A program made the translations under genes and the position numbers. Below, one piece after another: positions 11,165 through 22,296 of a stretch of 64,000 nt of DNA. Source of the stretch: Aspidapion aeneum (lineage: Eukaryota; Arthropoda; Insecta; Coleoptera; Brentidae). The notes beneath the pieces are model-generated. The model saw nothing but the letters and a program-made list of their open reading frames with translations. It did no database searches and was not told the DNA's origin. Each line of letters starts with the position of its first letter. Positions within the stretch are counted from its first letter, which is position 1. Where the stretch lies: NCBI GenBank assembly GCA_963576565.1, contig OY755039.1:76110789-76174788 (forward strand), read 5' to 3'.

Positions 11165-12115
11165 CTACTACTTAACCCTAATTGGTTACTTCTTCGATTT
11201 TTCTTTACTCTAACCTGAAGAGAGCGCTTCGTTTTACCCACATATGATTTACCACACTCACAAGCGATTTGGTAAATGCAATCCTTATTATTTAAGGAGC
11301 TTTCTGGTTTTATTTTGGTAACAAAACTCTTTGTCGTATTTCCCGATGAAAATTCTGTTTTAATATTATAGTGTTTGGCTATTCGTCTTATGTTTTATAT
11401 ATATTTTTAGTAATAAATAATAATAATAATAATAAATATTTTAATTTCCAAATAAAAATTACAGTATTCTATAATATTTTTTAATAAATCTTGTGGAATT
11501 AAACAATATGACTTCTAAAGTATAAAACACTTCTTGTGAGGTATTTTTTTTTTAATTTTAGAGGTCGTTAAATTTATTAATTTCTGGAAATAACCATTCT
11601 GTTGTAAGTCATTTTTAATGTTGTAGGTTTCCGTGGTTACAAATATTTACCGCTCTACAATAAAAACTTCTGATAAATCTTTGTTATGTAGCAACATAAT
11701 GATCATACCTAAAATTTAGTTACTGTCCCGTGTGTGTAGGTTTCATTTTAAAAGTTTCTGTCTTTTCGTTGACATAACAACAAGAACATCCAAAAAAGTA
11801 AGTACATTTTGATTATGGGTCGAATACCGTTAAGATGGTGTTGAAAATTTTGCAGATTGTCATCGTTTTCTGGCCATATAATAAATGTGTCAAACCATGT
11901 ATCTTAGCCATAACTTTGGCTTCACTCTTGCGGTGTTGATCGCATGGTGCTCAAGAAACGAAACCATTGGAAATCTATTTGATTTGGGCGTAAAACTTTT
12001 ACTTGAAAGTAACAGTTATGAAGATAGAGCTCCAACAGATTGATCACCCCCTCCACCGATAGCATTGTTCTCTAGTGAAGTGTATGATCAGTTTGGTAAT
12101 TTGCTTTTGATGATA
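11165..12115 (-). pseudogene. Penelope-like retroelement ORF remnant (RT and GIY-YIG)
   Basis: Read on the minus strand, several broken frames join in the order expected for a Penelope-like polymerase. First comes KPKLWLRY (11895-11922), which normally precedes the catalytic VDD. Here the frame shifts into DTFIIWPENDDNLQNF. Then come TFLDVLVV (about 11776-11799), KPTHTG (about 11728-11750) and a linker reading LQQNGYFQKLIN. Last is the GIY-YIG-type endonuclease piece CIYQIACECGKSYVGKTKRS (about 11200-11290), with Tyr, Val-Gly and Arg in the usual places. There are several frameshifts and stops, and the N-terminal half of the RT is missing. These elements copy themselves by target-primed reverse transcription. 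This copy is dead. Confidence 0.8.
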
Positions 12116-12467
12116 CTGAGTGACTTATTTATTTGCATGTTGGTATAAAGACTTTCTACAATGAAAACTTACAAATCTATTGGCGGCCGCCCCAAAAATT
12201 GGCCGCCTGAAGCCGTTGCTCCTCTGCTCGACCCATTACAACGGCCCTAACTCCAGTGGCGTTTCAAAACAAAAGTACTTTATAAAATAAATTATAAAAT
12301 TTATATTTCACGTCAGAAAAAAAAATTACATGTTACGGTTTTTTACTTTTACGAGGAAGACATTTTATACTCTTGCCCACACCACAGTCCCAAAATGGCT
12401 GGGGTCGATTTGTACAGATACAGATAACGATTTATGAACAAAAAATAATAACAGTTGTAACACTAGG
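12116..12467. other. No gene recognised
   Basis: Spacer with a short GC-rich patch at 12181-12245 containing the inverted words GGCGGCC and GGCCGCC. No product or family recognised. Confidence 0.4.
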
Positions 12468-12641
12468 CAGGGGCGGATCGAGGAACTTTATTTGGGGGAG
12501 GGGGTGAAATATCTTAATGAATCTTAATGAATATTGCATAAAACTATTTTACATAGTGATATTTGTGTAAAAACTAAATATAGTTAGAGATTTGGGGGGG
12601 GGGGAGATTTTCTTTTTTTCCCTCCCGTACATCCGCGCCTG
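12468..12641. mobile_element. Small hAT-like MITE
   Basis: Ends read CAGGGGCGGATCGAGG and, reverse complemented, CAGGCGCGGATG, with G-rich or C-rich tracts just inside each end. ACTAGG flanks both sides as a decayed target duplication. It belongs to the same CAGnGGCGnA-ended group as the elements at 28118, 37648 and 55082. Confidence 0.6.
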
Positions 12642-13963
12642 GACTAGGTGCGGGCTTTTTTTAAGTAGACATGTAATAATACTTTTTTTACTACCTATTG
12701 GGGACTACGACATATAGTGTAACAATAATTGTATTTAAAGTAGGTGTATTTTTTTATTGTCTTCTCCCCGAGAGAAAAACTATGTACGCCGCTGTTATCA
12801 GTTACCTTTATTTAGTATTTGTTAATAAGATAACATTGGTTTCAGTATTTTGGAAGTTTAGAATTTTTTTTTTAAGTGTGCTTTTACCATTAACCCTTAA
12901 CGCTAGGGTTGGATGGGACAGGCGGACATCCGAGCAAATGCCCTGTGGGCGGCTACAATTTAGGGCCGGTTGGACCGCAGGCCCGATGTACCTATTCCAA
13001 ATTATTAATATTTATTTTTGTATATTTGACAAACAAACTAATTAAAATATTAAACATTTAAATTTAAAAAATCTGGTAGTAACTCTAGGCCTGCGTTACT
13101 CGTTTGATTGTTACAGTTACTTTTATATTAAAATAAGTATAATGTGTCAAGGAGATAATGTGATAATGGCACTAACTTATTAATATTTTTTTGCAATACC
13201 AATATCCAGAAGAGAAAATCGGGAGATTATAAAAGTGTAATAAAAATATTGTCCAAGTTTTTTTCTTATTTTTGTTGCTGTTTTGAAATCTCTTTTAACA
13301 CACTTTGTTGACTATTTTAGTGGGGATTTATCCCCCTGATCTGCCCCTTCGGCACGGCCTGCTCCGCCCCCGGTAGTAAAAATGGCGCAAGCGACGAAAG
13401 TGTGGTTCGGAAAAAAACGACTTCAAAGTTTAAATTGTTCATAAGGCAGTACTACAATTACTGCTATTTGTGTTTTTTTTTAGTTTTTTTTTGAGACCAA
13501 AAACTTAAATTCCAAAAAAAATTATTTGCAGCCTTTTAACTAACGAGGGCAGTGCTGCTGTATGTTCATTTTGTGAAAGAATTAGATATTAATTATGTTA
13601 ATAGGTACTTAGTGTTTAATATAGGCATATAATAAAACTTTACAAAAATATCTGGAGCAGTATCACAGATATTAATAAAAAAGAAGATTTTCTGAAAGTC
13701 TTTAATCACCTTGTATCTCACAAGTTAGGATGTTTAGGACATGCTCAAAATGCAAATTACATCCTTTAGAATTAGCATGTTATTTAATAACAAAACCTCC
13801 ATAATATCAAAAACAAAAACAACACAATATGACTTCTTTTTCTTTGCCGTAAAATTTTTGTGCCAAAGCGAGGGCCGAATAAACAAAAATGCCAGGGCCG
13901 GTTTGTTTGAGCCCATCCAACCCTGCTTAACGCTCCATTTTCTATTTGGATTATAAGATAATT
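12642..13963. other. No gene recognised
   Basis: AT-rich sequence with short GC-rich patches at 12900-12990 and 13320-13390. A 115-residue open frame at 12698-13045 has no recognisable domain and a composition typical of translated spacer. Confidence 0.45.
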
Positions 13964-15620
13964 CCCAAGTAACATTATTACCACTCAAGGTTTTATTGAG
14001 TTGGTTCCTAGGTTATTTAGAGGGTGCTGTTATGGGTTTTAGGATCAATTTGGCTACATAAAGGTAATTTATATTGCCAATTACCTAAAGAGGTGTTATA
14101 CAACCAAAAAAGTGATTTATAAAGGGAGTATAATAAAACTGATATTCCTTCTGTTCCTTTTAGATACTTTTGGTTTTATTGATTTCTGATTTATAAAGAT
14201 GGTCTTATAAAACCCTTTTACCTAAAGTTTTTAAAAATAAATAAATATAAACTTTGGTCATTTAGTTTTTTTCATTACTTTAGGTCATAACAAAAGTGTT
14301 TTATAATAGAGTTAAAAGGTTACCTTATATCCTTTTGTTTTTATAGTTACCAGTAGTTTAAAAGTAAATATGATTAAATAGGCGGCCATATAGAACCTAG
14401 TTTCCTTAAGGTTTTTAAGAGTGGTAAATATAAACTTTAGACTTTTGGTTTTTGCCATTACTTTTAGGCATTTTAAAAAGGTTTTATAGGAAGGCTTAAA
14501 GGTAATCTTAATTCTTTTGTATTTATAGTTACCCATAGCTGTATATTACATATTATTTAAATAGGCGGCGATATAAAACCTTGTTTCCTTAAGGGTTCTA
14601 ACAAAAGTAAGTAAATACTTTCGTGTTTAATTTTTTTAGGTTCAGATTGGTACCTACCTATTGCAAGATTAATTATTTAAAGCCCAATAATTAATAATTG
14701 TTGAGTTTCCGTCCGCCTGGGTAGGAAACCCAGGCCTAGATAAGGCCTGTTTAGGCGGCCGATATAAGAGGTTGCCCTCCAACCTGCAGGCACAACGAAT
14801 ATTATTGCACTGGCCCTCTAGATTGTGTCGAAATTGCACGATAAAAACATTTAAAAGTGTTGAATTATACGCTTTTAAACACTTAAAAACAAATACAAAA
14901 AATTTAAGTGAGGTTATGTTGACTATGTTTACATTGTTCTTTTTTGTTGGTTTCATAAGGGCACTCAAAAATTCTTGTTGCGATACAGTAACAAATAAAA
15001 CCATGTGACCACTATAAAACCATAATGGCGTATAAAAATATTGTAAAAAGAAAATATTTATCTAGTCGTTTTAGCAGTGTTTTTTAACAATAATTTTACT
15101 TTAATTTTGATGTATGTAAACCAAACAGACTTTTTTAATGGTGAATAGTGTAAATTATTTATTTTTATTTTAAATATTTGTTTTTTTGTTATCAAAAAAC
15201 TATTAAAAAGCATTTTTGAGTTGGCGCGCTTGTTTTGAGAGTTTTTCAGATACGATTTTATCAGAAAAATAAATCTGGCATGCGATTTGATCATCAACAA
15301 AATGACAAACTTGGTATATTATGAATCTAAAATATCGCCATAGCTTTTATAGGCAAACTTCTTTACTCTAAAGGTATTATGGTATTCAACAGAATCGTCA
15401 GAATACCAAATCTAGTTTTATAATAGGATAGAGGACGTTTCTGAGTTGCTTTTAGAACCCGACATAATAGCTTTAGGCTCTAAAAAGTTCTATACTAGTG
15501 GAACCGCTAGAGGGCGAAGCTGGAATTTATTTCTTCTGGTTTTATAGTGAGTTTAATCCACAGGTTGCCACCACCAATTGGGGAGTCCCATTTAGGAGGT
15601 CTAAGGGGTATATAAGGGTA

Positions 15621-16676
15621 GAGTAAGATGGGGCAAAAGGACGCATCTAAGGTTTAAATAATTATAAAAAATGCAAATGTAAAGGAAACAAATATTTTAA
15701 TTTTGGGATTGTTAATATATTTATTTGGGTACCAAAATATAAATATTCGGTTCTGATAAAAACAACAAAGCAAAAGAAAATTCAAAAAATACAAAAAAAT
15801 GCAGAATGAGACTTATGCCCCGTATGTGGGGCAAAAGTCACAAATATGTGGGACATTACCATCCTCTTACACACCGAGGTCACAAACGAATGTTCCTAGG
15901 TTTTCGTAGGATGTGTAACTTTCGTGCCACCAACTTTGACAAATTCCGCATTGAATCCAGTCTTCTGTGGGTGGATCGATACATTTTTCCGAGCACCCAG
16001 GACATGAAAAACCTTCAGAAAAAAAAAGTTTTGGCTTTTTGATAACCTTATTTTTCTCATTGCTGTTAAACACGCTCTTTTTAGATTTGTAGGTTTTTTC
16101 TTTTCGAAGCTTCTCTTCTTTTTCTTGAACGAGTTTATCTTTAAAGGGCGTGCTTGACAGAATTTCAGATTTTGGCTTCGATTTTGTCTTTTCTGATCAT
16201 CAGATCTTCTAGGCAGCGGAATTATTGCTTCTGGAGAAACTTTGGGCTGACTTTAGACATAGTATGGGCTAAAGTACGCACGTACTAATGTCCCATACGA
16301 AAATGTGACTTATGACCCATTTCGACACTTAACATTCAAATTTGCCGCTGCTTCTACGGTCAAATGGCCATGTGATTTTCATGCATTTATTATAACCTCA
16401 CATATTGTACATATTGTAGAAATTTTGTTTTAAAAATATAAGTTGTTGTACAATATACTATTAAGTAGTAAGTAAAAATAACATGCAAGTATAAAAAAAT
16501 AATAAACACCTCATATTTAAAACACCACTTCACAATTTTTTTTTAAAAAACATTGGACAGCTTCACCTCTAGGATCGAACGCTATGATATGACTGCGTTG
16601 CCAAATTGTCTATCTAGTTCTGAGAAAACGGCTTTTGATACTTTTGCCCCACGCGGACTATTGCCTTACTCTACTC
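15621..16676 (-). mobile_element. Pogo-like (Tc1/mariner superfamily) element, deleted derivative
   Basis: The insertion is proved by copy 1, which reads GGGTAATGGGAACG at 10584-10597, whereas here GGGTA and TAATGGGAACG are 1.06 kb apart: the target is TA, duplicated. The ends read GAGTAAGATGGGGCAAAAGG and, reverse complemented, GAGTAGAGTAAGG...GTGGGGCAAAAG. The word GGGGCAAAAG or a relative recurs just inside both ends (about 15785-15870 and 16280-16330). It carries only the C-terminal part of a transposase on the minus strand, so it is non-autonomous. Confidence 0.8.
15867..16250 (-). pseudogene. C-terminal tail of pogo-like transposase with PHD-type finger
   Basis: The last open piece (15867-16073) ends with SCPGCSEKCIDPPTEDWIQC, then GICQSWWHESYTSYE and FVCDL, a Cys/His array of PHD type often found at the end of insect pogo/Tigger-like transposases. 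One expected Cys reads Tyr (HESYTSY). Upstream on the same strand, across a frameshift, come a Lys-rich linker with LSSTPFKDKL and SPEAIIPLP, also typical of this region. The DDE catalytic core and the N-terminal DNA-binding domain are absent. Confidence 0.7.
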
Positions 16677-16778
16677 TAATGGGAACGTGCTAGCGACCAA
16701 ACATTGAAACTAATGGTTTTAAGGAAAGGCGCTGGCAACCTTTTAGCTTCTGCTATTAATAAAGAAATGTTACTTGGG

Positions 16779-17432
16779 TTGTAAGTAACGCCACTGCACT
16801 CAGGCTAGTCGAAAGGATTACCTACCTCTGGACCAAAAGATACTGTGATTAACGATTTCCCTATTAATTTTAATGCTTTTCCGAGGTTGGGCAAATAGCC
16901 CTAGCGCCAGCGGCTATGCAAAATGCAAATTTCGAATATCCATTATACTTTGAGGTTTATAGGGGTCCAGAAAATTTGAAATCCGTCCATCAGCTTATTT
17001 TGTTAGTCTAATCATTAGCGATATAAAACAGCCGTTATGGTGCAAAAGTCCGAAAGTTTTGAAACTTGTCATGATTATAGGGTTGATGGTTCTTAATATG
17101 GCGCCCAAAATCAGTTTTTTTTTTACTTTACTTTAAATAACAAAAGTTAAAGACACCAAATTTCGTACAAAAATACTTATATGTATTTTCTTGTCAAACT
17201 AATAGTTTTCGAGTTATCATATCAATAATTTTGCCGCTATTTTGGATGTCAAATTTTTTTTATTTAGTGGCCTTTAACTTAAAATCTTCTCACTTTTCCG
17301 AATAATTGTAAGAATATGAAATAAAGACTGATAAATGTCCTAGAAATTGAAATATCAGCGAATTGCCTGGGTAAAATACTTGCTAAGATACAAACCCTAA
17401 ATTGTTAGAGGGACCCTAATCTGACTGGAAGT
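16779..17432. other. No gene recognised
   Basis: Sequence with words reminiscent of invertebrate repeat arrays (GTCCGAAAGTTTTGAAACTT and similar), but I could not fix a period or ends. It abuts the head of a family 1 repeat. Confidence 0.4.
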
Positions 17433-18507
17433 GCCTCGCCAAGTTCGCGTTCATCTTTTCTTGAAACATTTCAGCCGATATTTGACCTATCTAAAACTCT
17501 ACTTCGGAATGAGCTACGAATGTCAAACTTTGCACAGTCGTAGATCCTCATGAAATTAACAACCCCTCCAAGTTTCATGGAATTCCATAAAGTACTAAAG
17601 TAGTTACGAAATTTCAAAAAACGTCGAAATTGCCACTCACTCACTCACTCACTCACTCACTCACTCATGATCATCAATACTCTACTGTGCTTCCAGACAT
17701 GCTACAAAGCTGAAATTTGGCAGTCTGATAGAAATTATGACCAAACCCCTGTAAAAAATCCAAAAACCCCAAAATTCTAATTTACTCCCTTCCCCTATAC
17801 ATGTAAAGTTATGTAAAAGAAATGCTAGAGAGCTGAGCTTTGGCAGACTGATAGGAAATATGATAAAACTATAGGAAAAAATTTAAAAACACGAAAATTT
17901 TAATTTACTTCCCTCCTCTATACATGTAAAGTTATGTAAAAGTAACATTGTCCATTTTTAGAAACGCTAGAGAGCTGAGCTTTGAAGGCTGATAGGAACT
18001 ATGATAAAACCATGGGAAAAAATTTAAAAACCTCAAAATTTTAAGTAAGGTATTGCAAAAGTTTTGAACAATATTCCGAATATTTTACTACTTTAAAAAT
18101 TAAATATTATCCAATTCCTTTAAAAAAGAAGTGAAATCATAACAAAAACATTTCATGTAAAAAAAAGCCAAGTACGCGAAAATAGCATTCCGTAAAAAGA
18201 ATTGAGATAAAAGTAAAGCCAAGTTCTCCAATACAAATTTCAAAATGAAAGGTTCTTACTAGTTTGGAAATCTTTTTCTAAACTTGGCTATTACGGCTGT
18301 AAATGACTCTTAGGCACAGTGCTAAATTGAACATAAAAAAGTTTGGCTGTAATAGCAATGTTTAAAAAAACATTTCCAAACTAGTAAGAACCTTTTATTT
18401 TGAAATTTGTATTGGAGAACTTGGCTTTACTTTTATCTCAATTCTTTTTACGGAATGCTATTTTCGCGTATTTGGCTTTTTTTTAGATGAAATGTTTTTG
18501 TTATGAT
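17433..18507 (+). repeat. Family 1 composite repeat, copy A (DINE/Helentron-like plan)
   Basis: In order: a damaged head (GCCAAGTTCGCGTTCATC), a conserved stretch with TTTCAGCCGATATTTGACC, a (CACT)n microsatellite at 17635-17668, about two and a half diverged monomers of the roughly 142-base array (landmark GCTAGAGAGCTGAGCTTTG), a junction block with GAACAATATTCCG, and the terminal palindrome (18137-18507). The plan matches the head, microsatellite, minisatellite and stem-loop architecture known for pearl, mini-me and DINE-1 repeats. No coding capacity. Confidence 0.75.
18137..18507. repeat. Family 1 palindrome, copy A
   Basis: A 371-base foldback with outer ends ATCATAACAAAAACATTTCA and its inverse. 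Arms of about 165 bases contain GCCAAGTACGCGAAAAT and GGTTCTTACTAGTTTGGAAA, around a spacer with TGACTCTTAGGCACAGTGCT. Five copies occur in the window (also 25217, 40692 split, 43538, 55639). Confidence 0.85.
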
Positions 18508-18540
18508 ATATATTTCCACAATATACACAAATTTTTGTGA

Positions 18541-18771
18541 CACGCACCCCCTTCGAGGAGTATCATTTACTTTTACATTTTGAAAAGGGAAAGTGGGTCT
18601 AGTCATACCTTATTTTAAAGGTTTCTTGAACATATTTACAACCATGTAAAAATTTTGAAAATCTATCGATTAGTTTTTGAGATATGATTTATGAAAATAA
18701 AAGTTATCACTCGACCCACTTTTCCTGTTCAAAATATAAATTTAAAGTTTATCCCTCGAAGGGGGTGCGTG
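18541..18771. repeat. Foldback repeat
   Basis: Arms of about 63 bases start CACGCACCCCCTTCGAGGAG and return as CCCTCGAAGGGGGTGCGTG, with the inner words GTGGGTCTAGT and ACTCGACCCAC. Imperfect but clear. No coding sequence. Confidence 0.7.
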
Positions 18772-19101
18772 CTATAAAAATGTCATGCCAAAAAGAGTCC
18801 TTATTTTGTGTTTTGGCATTTTTAAAATTTTTAACAGTTTTTGAGAAAATCCAGGTGGATAATTTTTAATGTTATGGTATAAACTGGGGATGGGTGGATT
18901 TTATAGAATGTTCTTTTATAGAGATGTATTGGTAACATATAAGGTGGGGACTTTAAATGGCGCAGATTCGCTACAGCTTCAGGTTGAAAAATGCGGATAA
19001 ATCACAAAAATACGTCGATTGAGTTTTTTTGTAAGCTTTCCGGTTGTACCAAAAAAAAAATTCGCTCCTTTTAGAGGGTAAAACTCACCCCTACTTCATT
19101 T

Positions 19102-19738
19102 TTAGCTCACACATATACTATACTATAGTAGTGTGAGCTATGGTGATCCTAATTTTTTCGAGAAAAAAAAAGTTGCTCCGATTTCAAAAATTTTTATATA
19201 TCTTTGCGTTTCACATGATTTTGAAGCTTTTTTGTTGCGCCGTCTGTCTGTCTGTCTGTCGGTCTGTCTGTATGTCTGTCTGTCTGTCTGTCTGTATGTC
19301 TGTAACGACCAACGCGCATAACTCAAAAACCGCTTGGCCGATTTTAATGAAATTTGGTCCCTGGGCTGGGTCTTGGGTCGAGATGGTCCCATTTAAAAAT
19401 GAACAAAATCCACCGAACAGAAACCAAATAAAAGGGTGGGGGTATATTTCAAAAATTAGAGTTTAAGTGAAAATATGGCGTGTGTGATATCAAACGAAAG
19501 GTAATTGAGTCCGGAGTTTAACAAAATACATTTTAGTTTTTTGTTTTTTTTAAGGGTGGGGGTATATTTAAAAAATTTATGTTAAGGTCAAAACATGGCT
19601 TGTGTGGTATCAAACAAAAGGTAATTTAGTCGAGTTAAATAAAATATATTTCAGTTTTTAGTTATATTAGCTCACACGTACACTATAACTATAGTACTTA
19701 GTGTGAGCTTAGGGGCCCATATATTGGCAGAGTATTTT
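19102..19738 (+). repeat. Family 2 composite repeat, copy a (complete)
   Basis: Starts with a hairpin (AGCTCACAC...GTGTGAGCT), then GTTGCTCCGATTTCAAAAA, a (GTCT)n tract at 19239-19305, the conserved block ACGACCAACGCGCATAACTC, two monomers of about 120 bases beginning AAGGGTGGGGGTATATTT, a second AGCTCACAC...GTGTGAGCT hairpin and a short terminal block ending GGCAGAGTATTTT. Non-coding: the open frames across the microsatellite are artefacts of the repeat. Confidence 0.8.
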
Positions 19739-19782
19739 AAATGGGATGATACCTCTTGTGGCACCTTGTTGGAAAGGTCTTT

Positions 19783-20981
19783 CAGTGGCGAAGTTAGCTT
19801 TCCAATTTTGAAGGAGCTTAAGCCCCAGAACCCAACTGCGCCAGCGGGGCAACATCGCCACAGGTAAAAATTTTTTTCGGCGCATTCACCATTTTATTAA
19901 ACAAAATTTTTTTTGGCTGAATTCATCATTTTGTCAATATAATAATAAAACTATTAATTATAGGTATAAATATACCTCGCGAAAATACAGTGGGAAAAAC
20001 ATTCAAACATTATACCTATTTATAATGGCAACAGATTATAATCACTTAGATAAAAGTATTACGTTTCAAAGATTGTTCAGCAACTCAATTCTTCGGTCCT
20101 TTAAGGAGGCAAACTTGTCCATGACTTGGGCAATAAGTTTTAATATATGTTTTAACCTTTCAAACATAAAAAACTTCTCTCAAGCGACACATTCAGAGAT
20201 GGAATTGTAAGAATCAGACAAGACAATAAGGTATAAAATTGGGTGCAATTTAAAATTTAGGCTTAAAATGCAATATTCAAAATTTGCACTTACAACATAC
20301 TACCGAATTATAATTCAATCGAATCACCCACCGATGTAGCGGTCACGTACACAGTGAAGTGGACAGTACCATTGAGTAAATAACCCATATAGAGGAGCCA
20401 CCGGCGAGCTTTACCATATTGAGGGGCAGATGGCGCTGAAATAAATTCGTCTGGTACGCAATATTCAGAGACAACTACTATGATCTAATGGCATTTGTAT
20501 GATAGGTATGAGCCTCGGAACTCGCACATGTAACTAAATCGTACTAGCAGTTCCTGAATATAGCGTACTAGACGAATTTATTTCAGCGCCATCTGCCCTC
20601 AATATGGTAAAGCTCGCCGGTGGCTCCTCTATATGGGTTATTTACTTGATGAAACAGAGCAGAAGAGCAGAGGCCAGAGACAAACCAAAACACGCGAAAG
20701 CTACGATGCAATTGCAATAATTCGACTATCGAATATTGATCATTCGTTCCAATCGTTGTTCCTTCTTTGTTCCCGTCTTCGCCTAGATTAGCAATGTTGC
20801 CACTTTTCATCAAATTTACGATAGGTTTGAAATTAGCAGTTTTATAATGATTGAAAACTATTATAATCATTCGAATTTTGTTAGCATTGAAAAATATTGG
20901 GACGCCTTCAATCACAAATTTTTGGGGGGGGGGCTAATTAATAAATTGAGGGGGCTTAGCCCCCCCTTAACTTAGCCACTG
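19783..20981. mobile_element. hAT-like element, 1.2 kb, with 8-bp target duplication
   Basis: AGGTCTTT is present on both sides (19775-19782 and 20982-20989). The ends read CAGTGGCGAAGTTAGC and, reverse complemented, CAGTGGCTAAGTTAAG, with C- and G-rich tracts just inside. No recognisable hAT transposase. The middle holds a nested foldback. A 110-residue open frame on the minus strand (20583-20915) partly reads through that foldback and has no known domain. Confidence 0.8.
20370..20650. repeat. Foldback MITE nested in hAT-like element
   Basis: Near-perfect arms of about 80 bases: AGTAAATAACCCATATAGAG through CAGATGGCGCTGAAATAAAT and back. The loop is about 110 bases. No coding sequence. Confidence 0.8.
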
Positions 20982-20989
20982 AGGTCTTT

Positions 20990-21930
20990 CCAAAATTAAA
21001 TTGATTTTTTGATTTTTATCCGCTACTACGCCAAACTACGCTTCTAAGAGAAAAATATAAAATATAATTTATTGCAGACAATAAAATTATCTTTTTAACA
21101 ATATATAATTCGGTGGAGTTAGAGGAATTAAAAACTCTCCAGCGGCGTAGATTAATTGCATTAATTACAAAAACACATGTTTTTCCAATACCTATTTTTT
21201 TTGATTTTTTGAAAAACTAAGCTTCTTAGAAAAAAATGTGTTATACTTTATTGTAACTAATAAAATTTCCTCTTTAACGCTGTATAACGAGGTCAAATTA
21301 GTTTTATAATTAAATCTTCAGGGTCGTGCGTATGATAAATACATTATTAAAAATTACGAAATAAATCATCTTTGTTTTGCTTTATTTTATTTTCTCAGAA
21401 ATTAAGCTCAGTATGAAAAAATATGTAGGTACTACACATTATTGTAGACCTGAAAATTTCCTCTTTGACAATGTGTACCTCGTTGACGATTAATTTATAA
21501 CAAACTCGCCAGCGGTGTCCGTAAATAGGGGTCATTTAAAAATTTTTAAAAGGAAATGTGTCTGATGCTTGATCGTAGAAAATAAAATTTCCTTTTAAAT
21601 AGATATAACAGGGTGTAAGTATATTTTATAATCACCCCTTTAGTGATGTCATTAATTTAAAGTAATTTTTGAAAATCGTGAAACAAATTAATTTTTTTAC
21701 ATGTTATCCAATTTTCTTAAAAACTAAGCTCCATACGACGGTATACATTATTTACTATACGGTATATAATAAAATTTCCTTTAAAACAGTGTATCACAAA
21801 ATGTAATAAAAGTTATGGCTAGCTCTTCAGGGGCGTCCGTTCATTAGGGTCACTTTCATAAATTACCAAAGAACATTTTTGTAAAATTTTAAATTTTAAA
21901 TTTTAAAAGCTAAGGTCAGTATGCTAGAAT
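20990..21930 (+). repeat. Diverged tandem array
   Basis: About five degenerate monomers, each with a phrase like AAAACTAAGCTTCTTAG, then AAAATTTCCTCTTTAAC and then CTCCAGCGGCGT or TTCAGGGGCGTCCG. Spacing is irregular, between roughly 130 and 190 bases. The left edge is the host sequence interrupted by the hAT-like element. Confidence 0.6.
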
Positions 21931-22015
21931 AAGGTAAAAATTAAATTTTTGGCCTAATAAATAATTTTTATTCTGGTCTGGAACACGTCCTGATAGGAAC
22001 AAATGTTCCATGCCA

Positions 22016-22063
22016 ATCCACGACCGGACCAGTTTCGACCTTTTGGGCCATCCTCAGGTGAAT
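22016..22063 (-). ncRNA. Hammerhead-ribozyme-like motif, copy 1
   Basis: On the minus strand: ATTCAC (helix I), CTGAGGA core, an extra T, GGCC-CAAAA-GGTC (helix II), GAAA core, a 4-pair helix III with a G-U pair, the cleavage triplet GTC, and GTGGAT closing helix I. The short helix III is typical of retroelement hammerheads. The extra base between core and helix II is not canonical. Confidence 0.45.
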
Positions 22064-22248
22064 GTAGGCGATAACTCATATCCTCGTGATCGACGTTAGA
22101 GAAAGTGAAAACCAAACAGTTTTAACAAGTTCCCAACGAAAGCCTCAAACCATCAGTATAATTCAATGCCGGTAGGGGTATTTTCCCTCGGAGTAGTTGT
22201 TTCTGGTGGTTTTACACAACTTATGCTCTACACGGAGCTATCGCCTAC

Positions 22249-22296
22249 ATTCACCTGAAGATGGCCCAAAAGGTCGAAACCGGTCCGGTCGTGGAT
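22249..22296 (+). ncRNA. Hammerhead-ribozyme-like motif, copy 2
   Basis: Same layout on the plus strand. ATTCAC (22249-22254) pairs with GTGGAT (22291-22296, one G-U). The core is CTGAAGA at 22255-22261, T262 is extra, and GGCC 22263-22266 pairs with GGTC 22272-22275 around CAAAA. GAAA lies at 22276-22279. ACCG (22279-22282) pairs with CGGT (22286-22289) around a 3-base loop, and cleavage is predicted after C22290. Confidence 0.45.

Larger units (their letters stand above)
13964..16778 (+). mobile_element. TIR transposon, copy 2 (split by pogo-like insertion)
   Basis: Second copy of the element at 4014-10687. It has the same TIRs (left CCCAAGTAACATTATTACC, right end GTTACTTGGG) and the same internal blocks with period near 183 bases. 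It keeps the empty site of the CR1-like element at about 15365 and is itself interrupted at 15621-16676. No transposase is seen. Confidence 0.75.

Noticed and set aside
12698..13045. 115-residue open frame, Val/Phe/Leu rich
   Set aside because: No domain and no coding-like composition. It is probably chance in AT-rich DNA.
17635..17668. CRISPR-like short direct repeats
   Set aside because: The CACT units are contiguous without spacers, and the context is a eukaryotic repeat.
19133..19466. Three overlapping open frames across the GTCT tract, rich in Cys/Val/Leu/Ser
   Set aside because: They are translations of a tetranucleotide microsatellite inside family 2, open on both strands for that reason.
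20583..20915. 110-residue frame inside the hAT-like element
   Set aside because: It begins in a nested palindrome and lacks any hAT dimerisation or RNase H motif.
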